DNA of 8,747 nucleotides from Deltaproteobacteria bacterium (GTDB lineage Bacteria > Desulfobacterota_B > Binatia > UBA9968): NCBI GenBank assembly GCA_016193385.1, contig JACPSF010000139.1, positions 1-8,747 on the forward strand, written 5' to 3'. Under the pieces are notes generated by a model that ran no database searches, had not been told where the DNA came from, and was given only the letters and a program-made list of their open reading frames with translations. Both the position numbers and the translations under genes were made by a program. Positions 1 to 6,212 of the stretch are shown here, one piece after another (within the stretch, counting starts at the first letter, position 1; the number at the start of each line of letters is the position of its first letter).

Positions 1-375
1 CGTCGCCACGAGGATGTCCACGCCCTGAAGCAGCGCCTGATCTTGTCGGCCATAGCCCGTGCCGCCGTAGACAACCGTGGTGCGCAGGTTGGTAAAGCGC
101 GCATAATCATGGATGGCGGTCTCAACCTGGGCGGCGAGTTCGCGGGTGGGTTCGAGCACGAGCGCCCGCAACGCGCCGTGCTGAGCGAGGCGGGAGATAA
201 TAGGCAGCGCGAACGCGGCGGTCTTGCCCGTGCCCGTCTGGGCGGAGCCGATGAGGTCCCGCCCCGACATCGCGATCGGGATGCCGCGAAGCTGGATCGG
301 GGTCGGATCGGTGTAACCCGAGGCGCGAACGCCTTCGAGCGCTTTAGGGGAAAGGCCGAGTTTGGAAAATGGCAT
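1..375 (-). CDS. rhlE: RhlE-type DEAD-box RNA helicase, N-terminal part (runs off the left edge)
   Basis: ATP-dependent RNA helicase of the DEAD-box superfamily 2. Such proteins unwind short RNA duplexes in the cytoplasm during RNA decay, ribosome assembly and cold adaptation. Read from the ATG at 375 the protein begins MPFSKLGLSPKAL, which resembles the RhlE N-terminus. The Q motif GYTDPTPIQ is at residues 20-28, Walker A (motif I) AQTGTGKT at 45-52, motif Ia PTRELAAQ at 76-83, and the GG motif YGG at 103-105. The window cuts the gene after residue 125 (DILVAT), just before the expected DEAD box, so the C-terminal helicase lobe and any basic tail cannot be judged. An AGAAG purine run lies about 5 bases upstream of the start. 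It is divergent from the TauE/SafE gene. SrmB/CsdA-like helicases are less likely given the N-terminal sequence. Confidence 0.9.
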   Translation of the reverse strand, partial: MPFSKLGLSPKALEGVRASGYTDPTPIQLRGIPIAMSGRDLIGSAQTGTGKTAAFALPIISRLAQHGALRALVLEPTRELAAQVETAIHDYARFTNLRTTVVYGGTGYGRQDQALLQGVDILVAT

Positions 376-600
376 GACATCTTCTTATAAGCATGACGCC
401 GCTGGATTCACAAGCGCCAGAATTTCTGGGGGCAGTATGCTTCATTTCCCGCCTCTACCCCCGGTGACCTGCAAATTCGAGCACGTCCGTGCACCTCGTA
501 GCAGCCGTATCTTGTCTGTGCTAACAATAATTAGCGCAGACCCTGACTGGCTCGCTCGCTGTAAGCGACCAAGTTTTAATCGTGGGTGGAGGGGGTACAT
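376..600. promoter_or_regulatory. Divergent intergenic region between the helicase and the TauE/SafE gene
   Basis: This 225-base stretch should carry promoters for both divergent genes. No convincing -35/-10 pair could be assigned by eye. Two small dyads are visible: GCACG-TC-CGTGC at 481-492, and GCTAA-N6-TTAGC at 520-535 within the most AT-rich part of the gap, about 65 bases before the TTG start of the exporter. The second has the size and spacing of a repressor half-site pair, but this is weak evidence. Open frames here are short and look like chance. Confidence 0.35.
588..592 (+). promoter_or_regulatory. Ribosome binding site GGAGG that decides a TTG start
   Basis: GGAGG at 588-592 sits 8 bases before the TTG at 601, a normal spacing. 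The alternative in-frame start, GTG at 586, overlaps this site and has no purine-rich sequence upstream of it. An in-frame TAA at 577-579 rules out anything longer. TTG 601 is therefore the preferred start. Confidence 0.65.
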
Positions 601-1437
601 TTGCTTTATCATTATGGGTGGCTCGTTCCCCTGGGCTTCATCATCGGCGCTTACGGAACACTGATAGGGGCCGGCGGCGGTTTTGTCCTGGTGCCTCTCT
701 TGTTATTGGCCTATCCGAAAGAATCCCCTGAAATCATCACCAGTATTTCCCTCGCTGTAGTTTTTTTTAACGCGACTTCGGGGTCCTTAGCTTACGCCCG
801 CATGAAGCGCATCGAGTATAGGTCGGGCATCATTTTTTCCCTGGCTACGATCCCGGGGGCGATTCTGGGAGCCATGACCACGGCCTACATGCCGCGCAGG
901 CTTTTTGACTTAGTCTTCGGAGTTTTGATGATTGTAGCCTCCGTCTACCTCCTGTTCCACCCCGGGGGCGAGATTGACATCAGCGAGCCGCAGGAAAACT
1001 TGAAGGCAAACTCCCATTTCCATTCCACGAGGAACCTCGTCGATTCGCAGGGCATCAGCTACGGCTTTTCCTATAACCCCCTCATCGGAATTGGACTGAG
1101 TCTCGTGGTGGGGTACGTCTCAAGCGTGCTGGGGGTCGGAGGAGGTTTTATTCACGTGCCCGCTCTGGTGCATCTGCTGAATTTTCCGGTCCATATCGCG
1201 ACTGCGACTTCTCACTTCATCCTGGCAATTATGGCTTTGACCGGAACCCTGGTTCACGTCGCGATGGGGACATTCGCGCATGGCGTCAGACGGACCGTCG
1301 CTCTGGCGATCGGCGTGGTTCTCGGAGCGCAGTTAGGAGCAGCCCTGTCAAACCGGTTTCACGGCGACTGGATTATTCGGGGATTAGCAGTGGCCCTGGC
1401 CTTCGTAGGAATCAGGATTCTCATCGCGGCGTTCTAG
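601..1437 (+). CDS. TauE/SafE family membrane exporter (sulfite/organosulfur anion exporter-like)
   Basis: Integral inner-membrane protein of the TauE/SafE (DUF81) family. Characterised members export sulfite, sulfoacetate or related anions, but the substrate here is unknown. The 278-residue product has the usual two-half architecture. Each half opens with a glycine-rich motif followed by Pro: GAGGGFVLVP at residues 23-32 and GVGGGFIHVP at 178-187. A hydrophilic loop at about 121-158 joins the halves and includes the RNLVDSQGISYGFSYNP stretch often seen in this family. Several hydrophobic segments lie on each side, giving seven or eight predicted membrane spans. Length is typical. The start is TTG 601, chosen for the GGAGG site; GTG 586 would add five residues. 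The TAG stop overlaps the stop of the converging UbiD-family gene, leaving no room for a terminator between them. It stands alone on its strand. Confidence 0.88.
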   Translation: MLYHYGWLVPLGFIIGAYGTLIGAGGGFVLVPLLLLAYPKESPEIITSISLAVVFFNATSGSLAYARMKRIEYRSGIIFSLATIPGAILGAMTTAYMPRRLFDLVFGVLMIVASVYLLFHPGGEIDISEPQENLKANSHFHSTRNLVDSQGISYGFSYNPLIGIGLSLVVGYVSSVLGVGGGFIHVPALVHLLNFPVHIATATSHFILAIMALTGTLVHVAMGTFAHGVRRTVALAIGVVLGAQLGAALSNRFHGDWIIRGLAVALAFVGIRILIAAF

Positions 1438-2792
1438 AGATGCAACCCCGCCATCATCTTTGACACTTTCTCGCTCACGTCACGGGGCACGCCGATCCTC
1501 CTGAACCGATCTCTCTCCCGGACCGGCACGGTCGCATCCAAACCAACCTTGGTCGTGAAATTGCCCTGCTTCGTGGACGGGTCGATGGCTCGGGCCCTCA
1601 GGTTGGGAATCACGACCAGGTCCTCGTCACCTTGAAACCGGGTGGCGATGGCCCACTCGACGTCCTGGGGATCCTGAACGTTGACGTCGTCATCCACGAC
1701 TACGGCGTGCTTGATGTAAGGGACGCCGGAGAGCAGCAGGTGAAGCATTTGTCGCGGCTCGGAGTCATGGTTTTTGCGCAACGACAGGGCAACGTGGGTG
1801 CGGTTGCTGAACCGGCTGATGGCGAGATCGCACACCTGAAAGCCCTTTTGCCGAAGCATCTGGATCATCTCCGCCTCACCGGCCGGGCCTCCGAGCAGCG
1901 CTACTTCGTGGACCGTCGGGTGGAGGGCTTGGAGGATAGGATTCTTTCGGCAGGTGATCGCCGTCACCTCGATGACATGGCTAGCGTCGGAAAAATAGTA
2001 GCCTGAGGTCTCGCCAAACGGGCCTTCCGTCTCACGCACCCCTGGCAGGATTTTCCCCTCGATGACCAACTCGGCGTCCGCCGGCGCCTCGGCGTCAACC
2101 GTTTCACATTTCACCAATGGGATCGGACTTCCCAAGAGGCTGCTGGCGATGGCGAGCTTATCTTCGCTAGGGGAGCTTACAATAGAGGCGAGCAGGATGA
2201 TGGGATGAACTCCCAGACTGATCGCCACATCCAGGGGCTGGTTATTTCTTTCCGCCTCTGCGGCAAAGCGGGCGATCGGCGGATTGGAAAGATGGATGCC
2301 CATCTTTCTTCTCCCCTTGATATGAAGCCGGTGCAGCCCCATGCTTCTGAGGCCGCTCGCCGGGTCCTTGGCGATAGCGACGCCGCAGGTGATGTAAGGT
2401 CCCCCATCCCCTTCGTGATACGTGGGCATGGGCAGCGCCAGGAGATCGATCTTTCTCCTGTCTTGGATCACGACCTGTCTCACCGGACCCCGTCGTACCC
2501 TCCGAGGCTGGACCTTGCGAGCCCTTCTCCTCCGATAGGTTTCCAAAAGCTTTTCCTCACTTTGAAGGCCGAAGGCCAATGCCAGCCTCTTCTTCGTGCC
2601 GACAAGGTTACCGACAAGCTGGATGGGATGACCTTTCACGTTTTCGAAGAGCAGGGCCGGTCCCCTGATTCTGTCAAATTGTCGCAACAGCTCGGAGACC
2701 TCGAACCGCGGATCCACTTCATCCGTGATCGAAAGCAACTCCTTGTTTCTCGCGAGAAGGGCCAGAAAATGTCTCAGATCCTTGGTAGGCAT
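1434..2792 (-). CDS. UbiD-family decarboxylase (prenylated-FMN dependent)
   Basis: Member of the UbiD family, which uses prenylated FMN to decarboxylate (or carboxylate) unsaturated and aromatic acids in the cytoplasm; the UbiX-type enzyme that makes the cofactor is not in the window. The 452-residue product is near family length. Catalytic residues aligned from memory with A. niger Fdc1 are kept: R155 in MGLHRLHIKG (Fdc1 R173), and E256 and E261 in EGPFGETSGYY (Fdc1 E277/E282). The ligands that hold the metal and cofactor phosphate look changed: S150 where Fdc1 has N168, K212 where it has E233, and no His where H191 is expected (H167 is nearby). The ATG at 2792 was chosen because AAGGAG lies 5 bases upstream; an in-frame GTG at 2816 would add eight residues. 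It is the second gene after lysE on this strand. The substrate cannot be told, and ubiquinone synthesis is not implied. Confidence 0.88.
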   Translation of the reverse strand: MPTKDLRHFLALLARNKELLSITDEVDPRFEVSELLRQFDRIRGPALLFENVKGHPIQLVGNLVGTKKRLALAFGLQSEEKLLETYRRRRARKVQPRRVRRGPVRQVVIQDRRKIDLLALPMPTYHEGDGGPYITCGVAIAKDPASGLRSMGLHRLHIKGRRKMGIHLSNPPIARFAAEAERNNQPLDVAISLGVHPIILLASIVSSPSEDKLAIASSLLGSPIPLVKCETVDAEAPADAELVIEGKILPGVRETEGPFGETSGYYFSDASHVIEVTAITCRKNPILQALHPTVHEVALLGGPAGEAEMIQMLRQKGFQVCDLAISRFSNRTHVALSLRKNHDSEPRQMLHLLLSGVPYIKHAVVVDDDVNVQDPQDVEWAIATRFQGDEDLVVIPNLRARAIDPSTKQGNFTTKVGLDATVPVRERDRFRRIGVPRDVSEKVSKMMAGLHL

Positions 2793-2797
2793 CCAAT

Positions 2798-2803
2798 CTC
2801 CTT
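2798..2803 (-). promoter_or_regulatory. Ribosome binding site AAGGAG of the UbiD-family gene
   Basis: On the minus strand AAGGAG is followed by ATTGG and then ATG 2792. The site lies inside the reading frame that would be used if GTG 2816 were the start, and it favours the shorter protein. The 62-base gap between the lysE stop and this start also holds a small GGCCG/CGGCC hairpin (about 2829-2847), with no T-run. Confidence 0.7.
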
Positions 2804-2854
2804 CGCTCTCCGCCACCTAGCACACTCGGCCGCGTAATTCACGGCCATAGTCCC

Positions 2855-3472
2855 CTATATCAGACTCAGGAGAATGATAAACAATCCCAACCCGGCTATG
2901 ATCGCCCCGGAGATCCTTTCTACCCACTGCAGACCAGAGTAAGCGAAACTTTTGCGAAAAGCCAAAAGACTGCCACTCAGCAGAATCCACCACGAAGCCG
3001 AGCCAACAAAAACCCCCGCCGTCAGCACTGCCGCAGAGACATAGTGACCGCTCAGGCTTTCCACGCCCCAGCCGGCATAAATCGCCACGAAAGAGAGGAT
3101 GGTTGCCGGGTTGGAAAACGTGAGAAAAAATGTCGAGCCGTAAGCCCCGGCCAAACCCGTGGCCGCCCCTGACACGTTCTGTACGCCTGCTCTGGTCAGA
3201 AAAGTCTTGATGCCAAGATAGCAGAGAAAAACGCCTCCAATAAGGCGAAACCACACCTGTTGGCTCGACAAGAATCCGGAGACCATGGTTAGCCCCAAAG
3301 CCGCTGTCCCTGCCCATACGGCGTCGCCGGTCGCCACGCCCAGACCGGAAACAAGACCGTAGACCGGACCACCCGAGAGCGCGCGGCTGACGCACAACAA
3401 GCCCATCGGTCCGATCGGCACAGCAACCACAAAACCGATGAGGAGCCCTTTTAGAAATAGACCTAGTTGCAT
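2855..3472 (-). CDS. LysE/RhtB-family amino-acid exporter
   Basis: Inner-membrane exporter of the LysE superfamily (LysE/RhtB/ArgO type); known members pump out lysine, arginine, threonine, homoserine lactone or similar small molecules. The 205-residue product has the family length and about six hydrophobic segments (roughly 5-25, 38-62, 72-92, 112-135, 145-170, 186-205). Signature features are PIGP at 19-22, the glycine-rich GLVSGLGVATGDAVW at 39-53, YLGIKTF at 85-91 and FLTFSNPATILSF at 116-128. The ATG at 3472 was chosen for GAGG at 3480-3483, 7 bases upstream; an in-frame ATG at 3487 would add five residues but has no such site. The UbiD-family gene follows 62 bases downstream on the same strand, so a two-gene operon is likely and an amino or aromatic acid product may be exported, which is inference only. 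Confidence 0.88.
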   Translation of the reverse strand: MQLGLFLKGLLIGFVVAVPIGPMGLLCVSRALSGGPVYGLVSGLGVATGDAVWAGTAALGLTMVSGFLSSQQVWFRLIGGVFLCYLGIKTFLTRAGVQNVSGAATGLAGAYGSTFFLTFSNPATILSFVAIYAGWGVESLSGHYVSAAVLTAGVFVGSASWWILLSGSLLAFRKSFAYSGLQWVERISGAIIAGLGLFIILLSLI

Positions 3473-3718
3473 CTGACGGCCTCGCATGAATGGGATCAGC
3501 GCAAATGGCTCATGATCACTCCGGCCTTAATCGTGCCTATGGCCCAAATCCAAAATCCCGGATGCGCCAGCATAAGAGACGGCTCATGGTACGGAAAGGC
3601 CTGGCGGTTGGCAACAGGAAAGTGGTCCGATCTTGATCCTCGTCTCGACTTATGCGAGAGATGGGTCTGGACAGGAAAGCGTCTGAGCCGCTTTCGACTA
3701 TCTTCAGCAGGAGCCCCC
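3473..3718. promoter_or_regulatory. Divergent intergenic region between lysE and the GH84/sen genes
   Basis: This gap lies between lysE on the minus strand and the leader ORF/GH84 gene on the plus strand, so promoters for both transcripts are expected here. No clear -35/-10 pair was found. A small dyad TCTCG-N7-CGAGA is at 3643-3659. The longer open frames across it on both strands show no protein-like character and are read as chance. Confidence 0.3.
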
Positions 3719-3760
3719 ATGAAGCCTGAAAACCAGACCGCATCCATGCAGCCTCTATGA
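3719..3760 (+). CDS. Possible 13-residue leader peptide coupled to the GH84 gene
   Basis: A short frame encodes MKPENQTASMQPL. Its ATG is preceded by AGGAG at 3709-3713 with a 5-base spacer, the best ribosome binding site in this region. Its TGA stop overlaps the ATG of the GH84 gene in a 4-base ATGA, the classic layout for translational coupling. The GH84 ATG has no ribosome binding site of its own, which this arrangement would explain. The peptide has no repeated regulatory codons, so it does not look like an amino-acid attenuator. It could be a coincidence; no homology is claimed. Confidence 0.35.
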   Translation: MKPENQTASMQPL

Positions 3761-4662
3761 CTTTTCAGCGGTGCGGCATCGTCGAGGGATTCTTCGGCCC
3801 TCCGTGGAGCATGTCCCATCGCGCCGCTATGTTCCAATTCGCCGCGAAGAGAGGTATGAACACCTACCTCTACGCCCCCAAGGACGATCCGTATCATCGC
3901 GAACGCTGGAGGGAGCCGTATCCGGAGAGTGAATGGAAAGAGCTACTCAAGCTGATTCGTCTGGCCCGGGAGCGCCGGATTGACTTTGTTTACGGGTTTC
4001 ATCCGGGGAAAGGGCTCCACTTCGCCGCCGCAGAACCCGTTGATATCATGCTCACCAAGGCGCAGCGCTTTTACGATGCCGGCGTCCGGACGTTCGCAAT
4101 CCTTTTCGATGACATCCCCTCGCGCTTGAAGCACGCCGAGGATCAGAAAACTTATGGCGGGAGTCATGTACGTGGTGTCGCTAAACGAATCAAGCGCCGT
4201 CTGATGCTGTGGGACAACTACCCCGTGAATGATCTGAGCATGAGCAGCGAGATGCATTTAGGCCCGCTCACCGGAAGAGATCCTCGTTTGCCCGAATCGG
4301 TTTACGGCTATCTCAATAATCCCCTGCTGCAAGAAGAGCTGAGCTTCATCCCCCTCGCCACCTGCTTCGATTATGCCGCGAATCCATCCGCCTATGATCC
4401 GGAGGAGAGCTGGAACAGGGTCATCGAGGAGCGCTTCGGACGAGGAGCGCTGGACCACTGGAAAGCTATCCGCGCTTATTGCGAGCGGGCCGCCCGGCAG
4501 AAGCACAAGAACCGCGCTTTAACCCTGCCGTCAAAGCACCGAAACGCCCTCGAAGCGGCCCATCGCTACCTCCTCAAGCAACGAGAGAGAGGTTGGGTAG
4601 CAGAGTTTCGCCCCTGGCTCGAACTCATGGAACGATCGCTCAGCGGCCAACGGAAAGCTTAG
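3757..4662 (+). CDS. GH84 (protein O-GlcNAcase / beta-N-acetylglucosaminidase-like) protein with internal deletion
   Basis: Related to glycoside hydrolase family 84, which removes beta-linked N-acetylglucosamine by substrate-assisted catalysis. It opens with the family N-terminus GIVEGFFGPPWS (residues 7-18), then MNTYLYAPKDDPYHRERW (34-51), YGFHPG (79-84) and the catalytic pair in FDDI, D118-D119. LWDNYPVND (151-159), HLGPLTGRDP (167-176) and NPLLQEELS (188-196) follow, with a helical C-terminus. The odd feature is spacing. In B. thetaiotaomicron GH84 the catalytic D243 and the sugar-binding N372 are about 129 residues apart; here the gap is 35-39. About 90 residues are missing around residues 133-138, the part that carries Tyr282, Trp337 and Asp344 in the Bt enzyme. 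The frame is intact, so this is a clean deletion, a diverged protein or an assembly error. There is no signal peptide. It is followed on the same strand by senA and may be co-transcribed. Hydrolase activity is doubtful. Confidence 0.82.
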   Translation: MTFQRCGIVEGFFGPPWSMSHRAAMFQFAAKRGMNTYLYAPKDDPYHRERWREPYPESEWKELLKLIRLARERRIDFVYGFHPGKGLHFAAAEPVDIMLTKAQRFYDAGVRTFAILFDDIPSRLKHAEDQKTYGGSHVRGVAKRIKRRLMLWDNYPVNDLSMSSEMHLGPLTGRDPRLPESVYGYLNNPLLQEELSFIPLATCFDYAANPSAYDPEESWNRVIEERFGRGALDHWKAIRAYCERAARQKHKNRALTLPSKHRNALEAAHRYLLKQRERGWVAEFRPWLELMERSLSGQRKA

Positions 4663-4756
4663 TCCAGCGACCACCGCTTGGCAAAATGGAGCGGGAAAAT
4701 TTTCCCCGCTTCTTCTTGAACCTTGACGGCGAGTGGCGTAAAAAATAGCTTCCGTT
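4663..4756 (+). promoter_or_regulatory. GH84-senA gap with a perfect 14-base palindrome
   Basis: GGGAAAATTTTCCC at 4693-4706 is a perfect palindrome, extended by GC/GC arms (4691-4692 and 4708-4709) if one C is bulged. It lies about 50 bases before senA and could be an operator. TTGACG at 4723-4728, followed 17 bases later by TAGCTT, is a weak promoter candidate that would start transcription almost at the senA ATG. No ribosome binding site precedes senA. No T-run follows the palindrome, so it is not an obvious terminator of the GH84 gene. Confidence 0.4.
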
Positions 4757-6205
4757 ATGAGCCGAACCGATAAAAACTCCACCAGCGGGTTTGCCGATCC
4801 CTCGAACCTGACCGCTCGCCAGGTGGTCCAGCTCCTGAGAGAAGGCCGCAGCCGGACACTCGCGTTGGTCGCGGATCTTGACGACGAGCAGATGATCGGC
4901 CCGCGCCTCACGATCGTCAACCCGCCGCTGTGGGAGATCGGGCACGTGGCCTGGTTTCAGGAGTTCTGGGTCTGTCGCCACCTGCGCAAGCAGAGAGCCC
5001 TGCTCGAAGGCGGTGACGCGATGTACAATTCCACCGATGTCGTCCACGACACCCGCTGGGAGCTGCGCCTGCCTTCCCGAGAGCAGACTCTGGCTTACAT
5101 GCAGGCGGCTCTCGAGCGCGCTATCGAAAGCCTGGGGACGGGTGCCCTTGCCCCGGAGGAAATCTATTTCCATTTCCTCGCGATCTTCCACGAGGACATG
5201 CACGATGAAGCCATCGCTTATACCCGGCAGACGCTAGGTTACCCACCGCCGAAGTTTGACACCGGGGAAAGGGGACTGGCTCCGAAGGTGCCTGTCCCCT
5301 TAAGCGGAGGGGCGCTCTCGGGGGACGTCGAAATTCCCGGCGGCACGTTCATGCTGGGTGCATCACCGGATCCTGATTTTGTCTTCGACAATGAAAAATG
5401 GGCCCATCCGGTGGTCGTGAAACCTTTCCGGATGGCCCGCGCGCCGGTCACGAACGCGGAGTTCGCGGAATTCGTCGAGAACGGAGGATACCGGAGAGAA
5501 GAATTTTGGAGCGAAGCGGGATGGCGCTGGGTCCAGACCGGCGTCGCTGCGGACCTCGAGAAATCCTTCTCAAAGTTTTGGAACAAGAAGGAAGGGCTTA
5601 AATCCGCCTTGCCTCCCGTATCCGAGACGATCGAGCGTCCGGTTTACTGGAACCGCGAAACGGGGGGTCGCTGGTCGCAGCGCGTCTTTGATACCTGGGT
5701 GCCGCTCAAAGAGCATCTCCCGGTCCTCCACGTGAACTGGTACGAGGCCGAGGCCTACTGCAACTGGGCCGGCCGGAGACTCCCCACGGAGGCTGAGTGG
5801 GAGCTGGCGGCATCGGCTGGACCGAACCCGGATTGGACCGCCGTCACGGATTACAAACGCCGATTCCCATGGGGCGATGAACCTCCCACCCCGGAGCGAG
5901 CCAATCTCGATTGGCGGGCCATGGGCTGCATCGAAGTGGGATCTTTACCTGCCGGGGACAGCGCCTTCGGCTGCCGCCAGATGATCGGCAATGTATGGGA
6001 GTGGACCGCGAGCGACTTCCAGGCCTATCCGGGCTTCGTGACCGATCCCTACAAGGAGTATTCCTTGCCCTGGTTCGGCACGCACAAGGTCCTGCGAGGC
6101 GGCTGCTGGACGACCCGTTCTCGCCTGATCCGCAACACATGGCGCAACTTCTACACCCCGGATCGTCGGGACGTGTGGGCGGGCTTTCGCACCTGCGCCA
6201 GGTAA
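4757..6205 (+). CDS. senA: Selenoneine synthase SenA (EgtB-like non-heme iron enzyme)
   Basis: Cytoplasmic iron(II) oxygenase related to the ergothioneine enzyme EgtB. In characterised sen clusters SenA uses O2, hercynine and the selenosugar made by SenB to form the C-Se bond that leads to selenoneine. The 482-residue product has an N-terminal DinB-like domain (about 15-160) and a C-terminal formylglycine-generating-enzyme-like domain (about 190-480). The three iron-binding His are visible: H63 in WEIGHVAWFQEFW, and H145 and H149 in FHEDMHDEA; the spacing matches H51/H134/H138 of mycobacterial EgtB. Domain marks include GGTFMLGA (195-202), RLPTEAEWELAA (341-352), GNVWEWTASDF (411-421) and LRGGCW (446-451). 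The call of SenA over EgtB rests on senB directly downstream, absence of EgtC/EgtA-type genes, and resemblance to SenA at the C-terminus. ATG 4757 is the only start available after TAA 4739-4741; no ribosome binding site is seen. Confidence 0.87.
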   Translation: MSRTDKNSTSGFADPSNLTARQVVQLLREGRSRTLALVADLDDEQMIGPRLTIVNPPLWEIGHVAWFQEFWVCRHLRKQRALLEGGDAMYNSTDVVHDTRWELRLPSREQTLAYMQAALERAIESLGTGALAPEEIYFHFLAIFHEDMHDEAIAYTRQTLGYPPPKFDTGERGLAPKVPVPLSGGALSGDVEIPGGTFMLGASPDPDFVFDNEKWAHPVVVKPFRMARAPVTNAEFAEFVENGGYRREEFWSEAGWRWVQTGVAADLEKSFSKFWNKKEGLKSALPPVSETIERPVYWNRETGGRWSQRVFDTWVPLKEHLPVLHVNWYEAEAYCNWAGRRLPTEAEWELAASAGPNPDWTAVTDYKRRFPWGDEPPTPERANLDWRAMGCIEVGSLPAGDSAFGCRQMIGNVWEWTASDFQAYPGFVTDPYKEYSLPWFGTHKVLRGGCWTTRSRLIRNTWRNFYTPDRRDVWAGFRTCAR

Positions 6206-6212
6206 ACCGCAT

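Noticed and set aside
43..390. A 115-codon open frame on the plus strand.
   Set aside because: It lies almost wholly antisense to the clearly conserved RhlE-type helicase on the minus strand and has no protein-like features.
601..1437. The TauE/SafE exporter as part of the selenium system, because selenite and sulfite are chemically close.
   Set aside because: It is separated from senA by the oppositely oriented lysE and UbiD-family genes and converges on them. Nothing in the sequence links it to selenium.
2205..2837. A 210-codon plus-strand frame, and a 124-codon one at 1632-2006.
   Set aside because: Both are antisense to the UbiD-family gene, which carries intact family motifs through the whole stretch.
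2817..3395. A 192-codon minus-strand frame.
   Set aside because: It is the same strand but another frame over the LysE gene, whose membrane segments and PIGP motif are in the chosen frame.
3630..3660. TTGATC followed by TATGCG as a promoter for the GH84 gene.
   Set aside because: The spacing is only 12 bases, too short for a sigma-70 promoter, and the -10 match is poor.
4686..4748. A 20-codon frame ending 8 bases before senA as a second leader peptide.
   Set aside because: It has no ribosome binding site and its first half is made by the palindrome; the stop does not overlap the senA start.
4640..5203. A 187-codon minus-strand frame across the start of senA.
   Set aside because: It is antisense to the DinB-like part of SenA, including the iron-binding motif, and lacks its own features.
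4757..6205. Calling this gene egtB (ergothioneine synthesis).
   Set aside because: The domain layout is shared, but the adjacent senB and absence of egtA/egtC/egtD beside it fit SenA better. EgtB remains the fallback if the tree placement disagrees.
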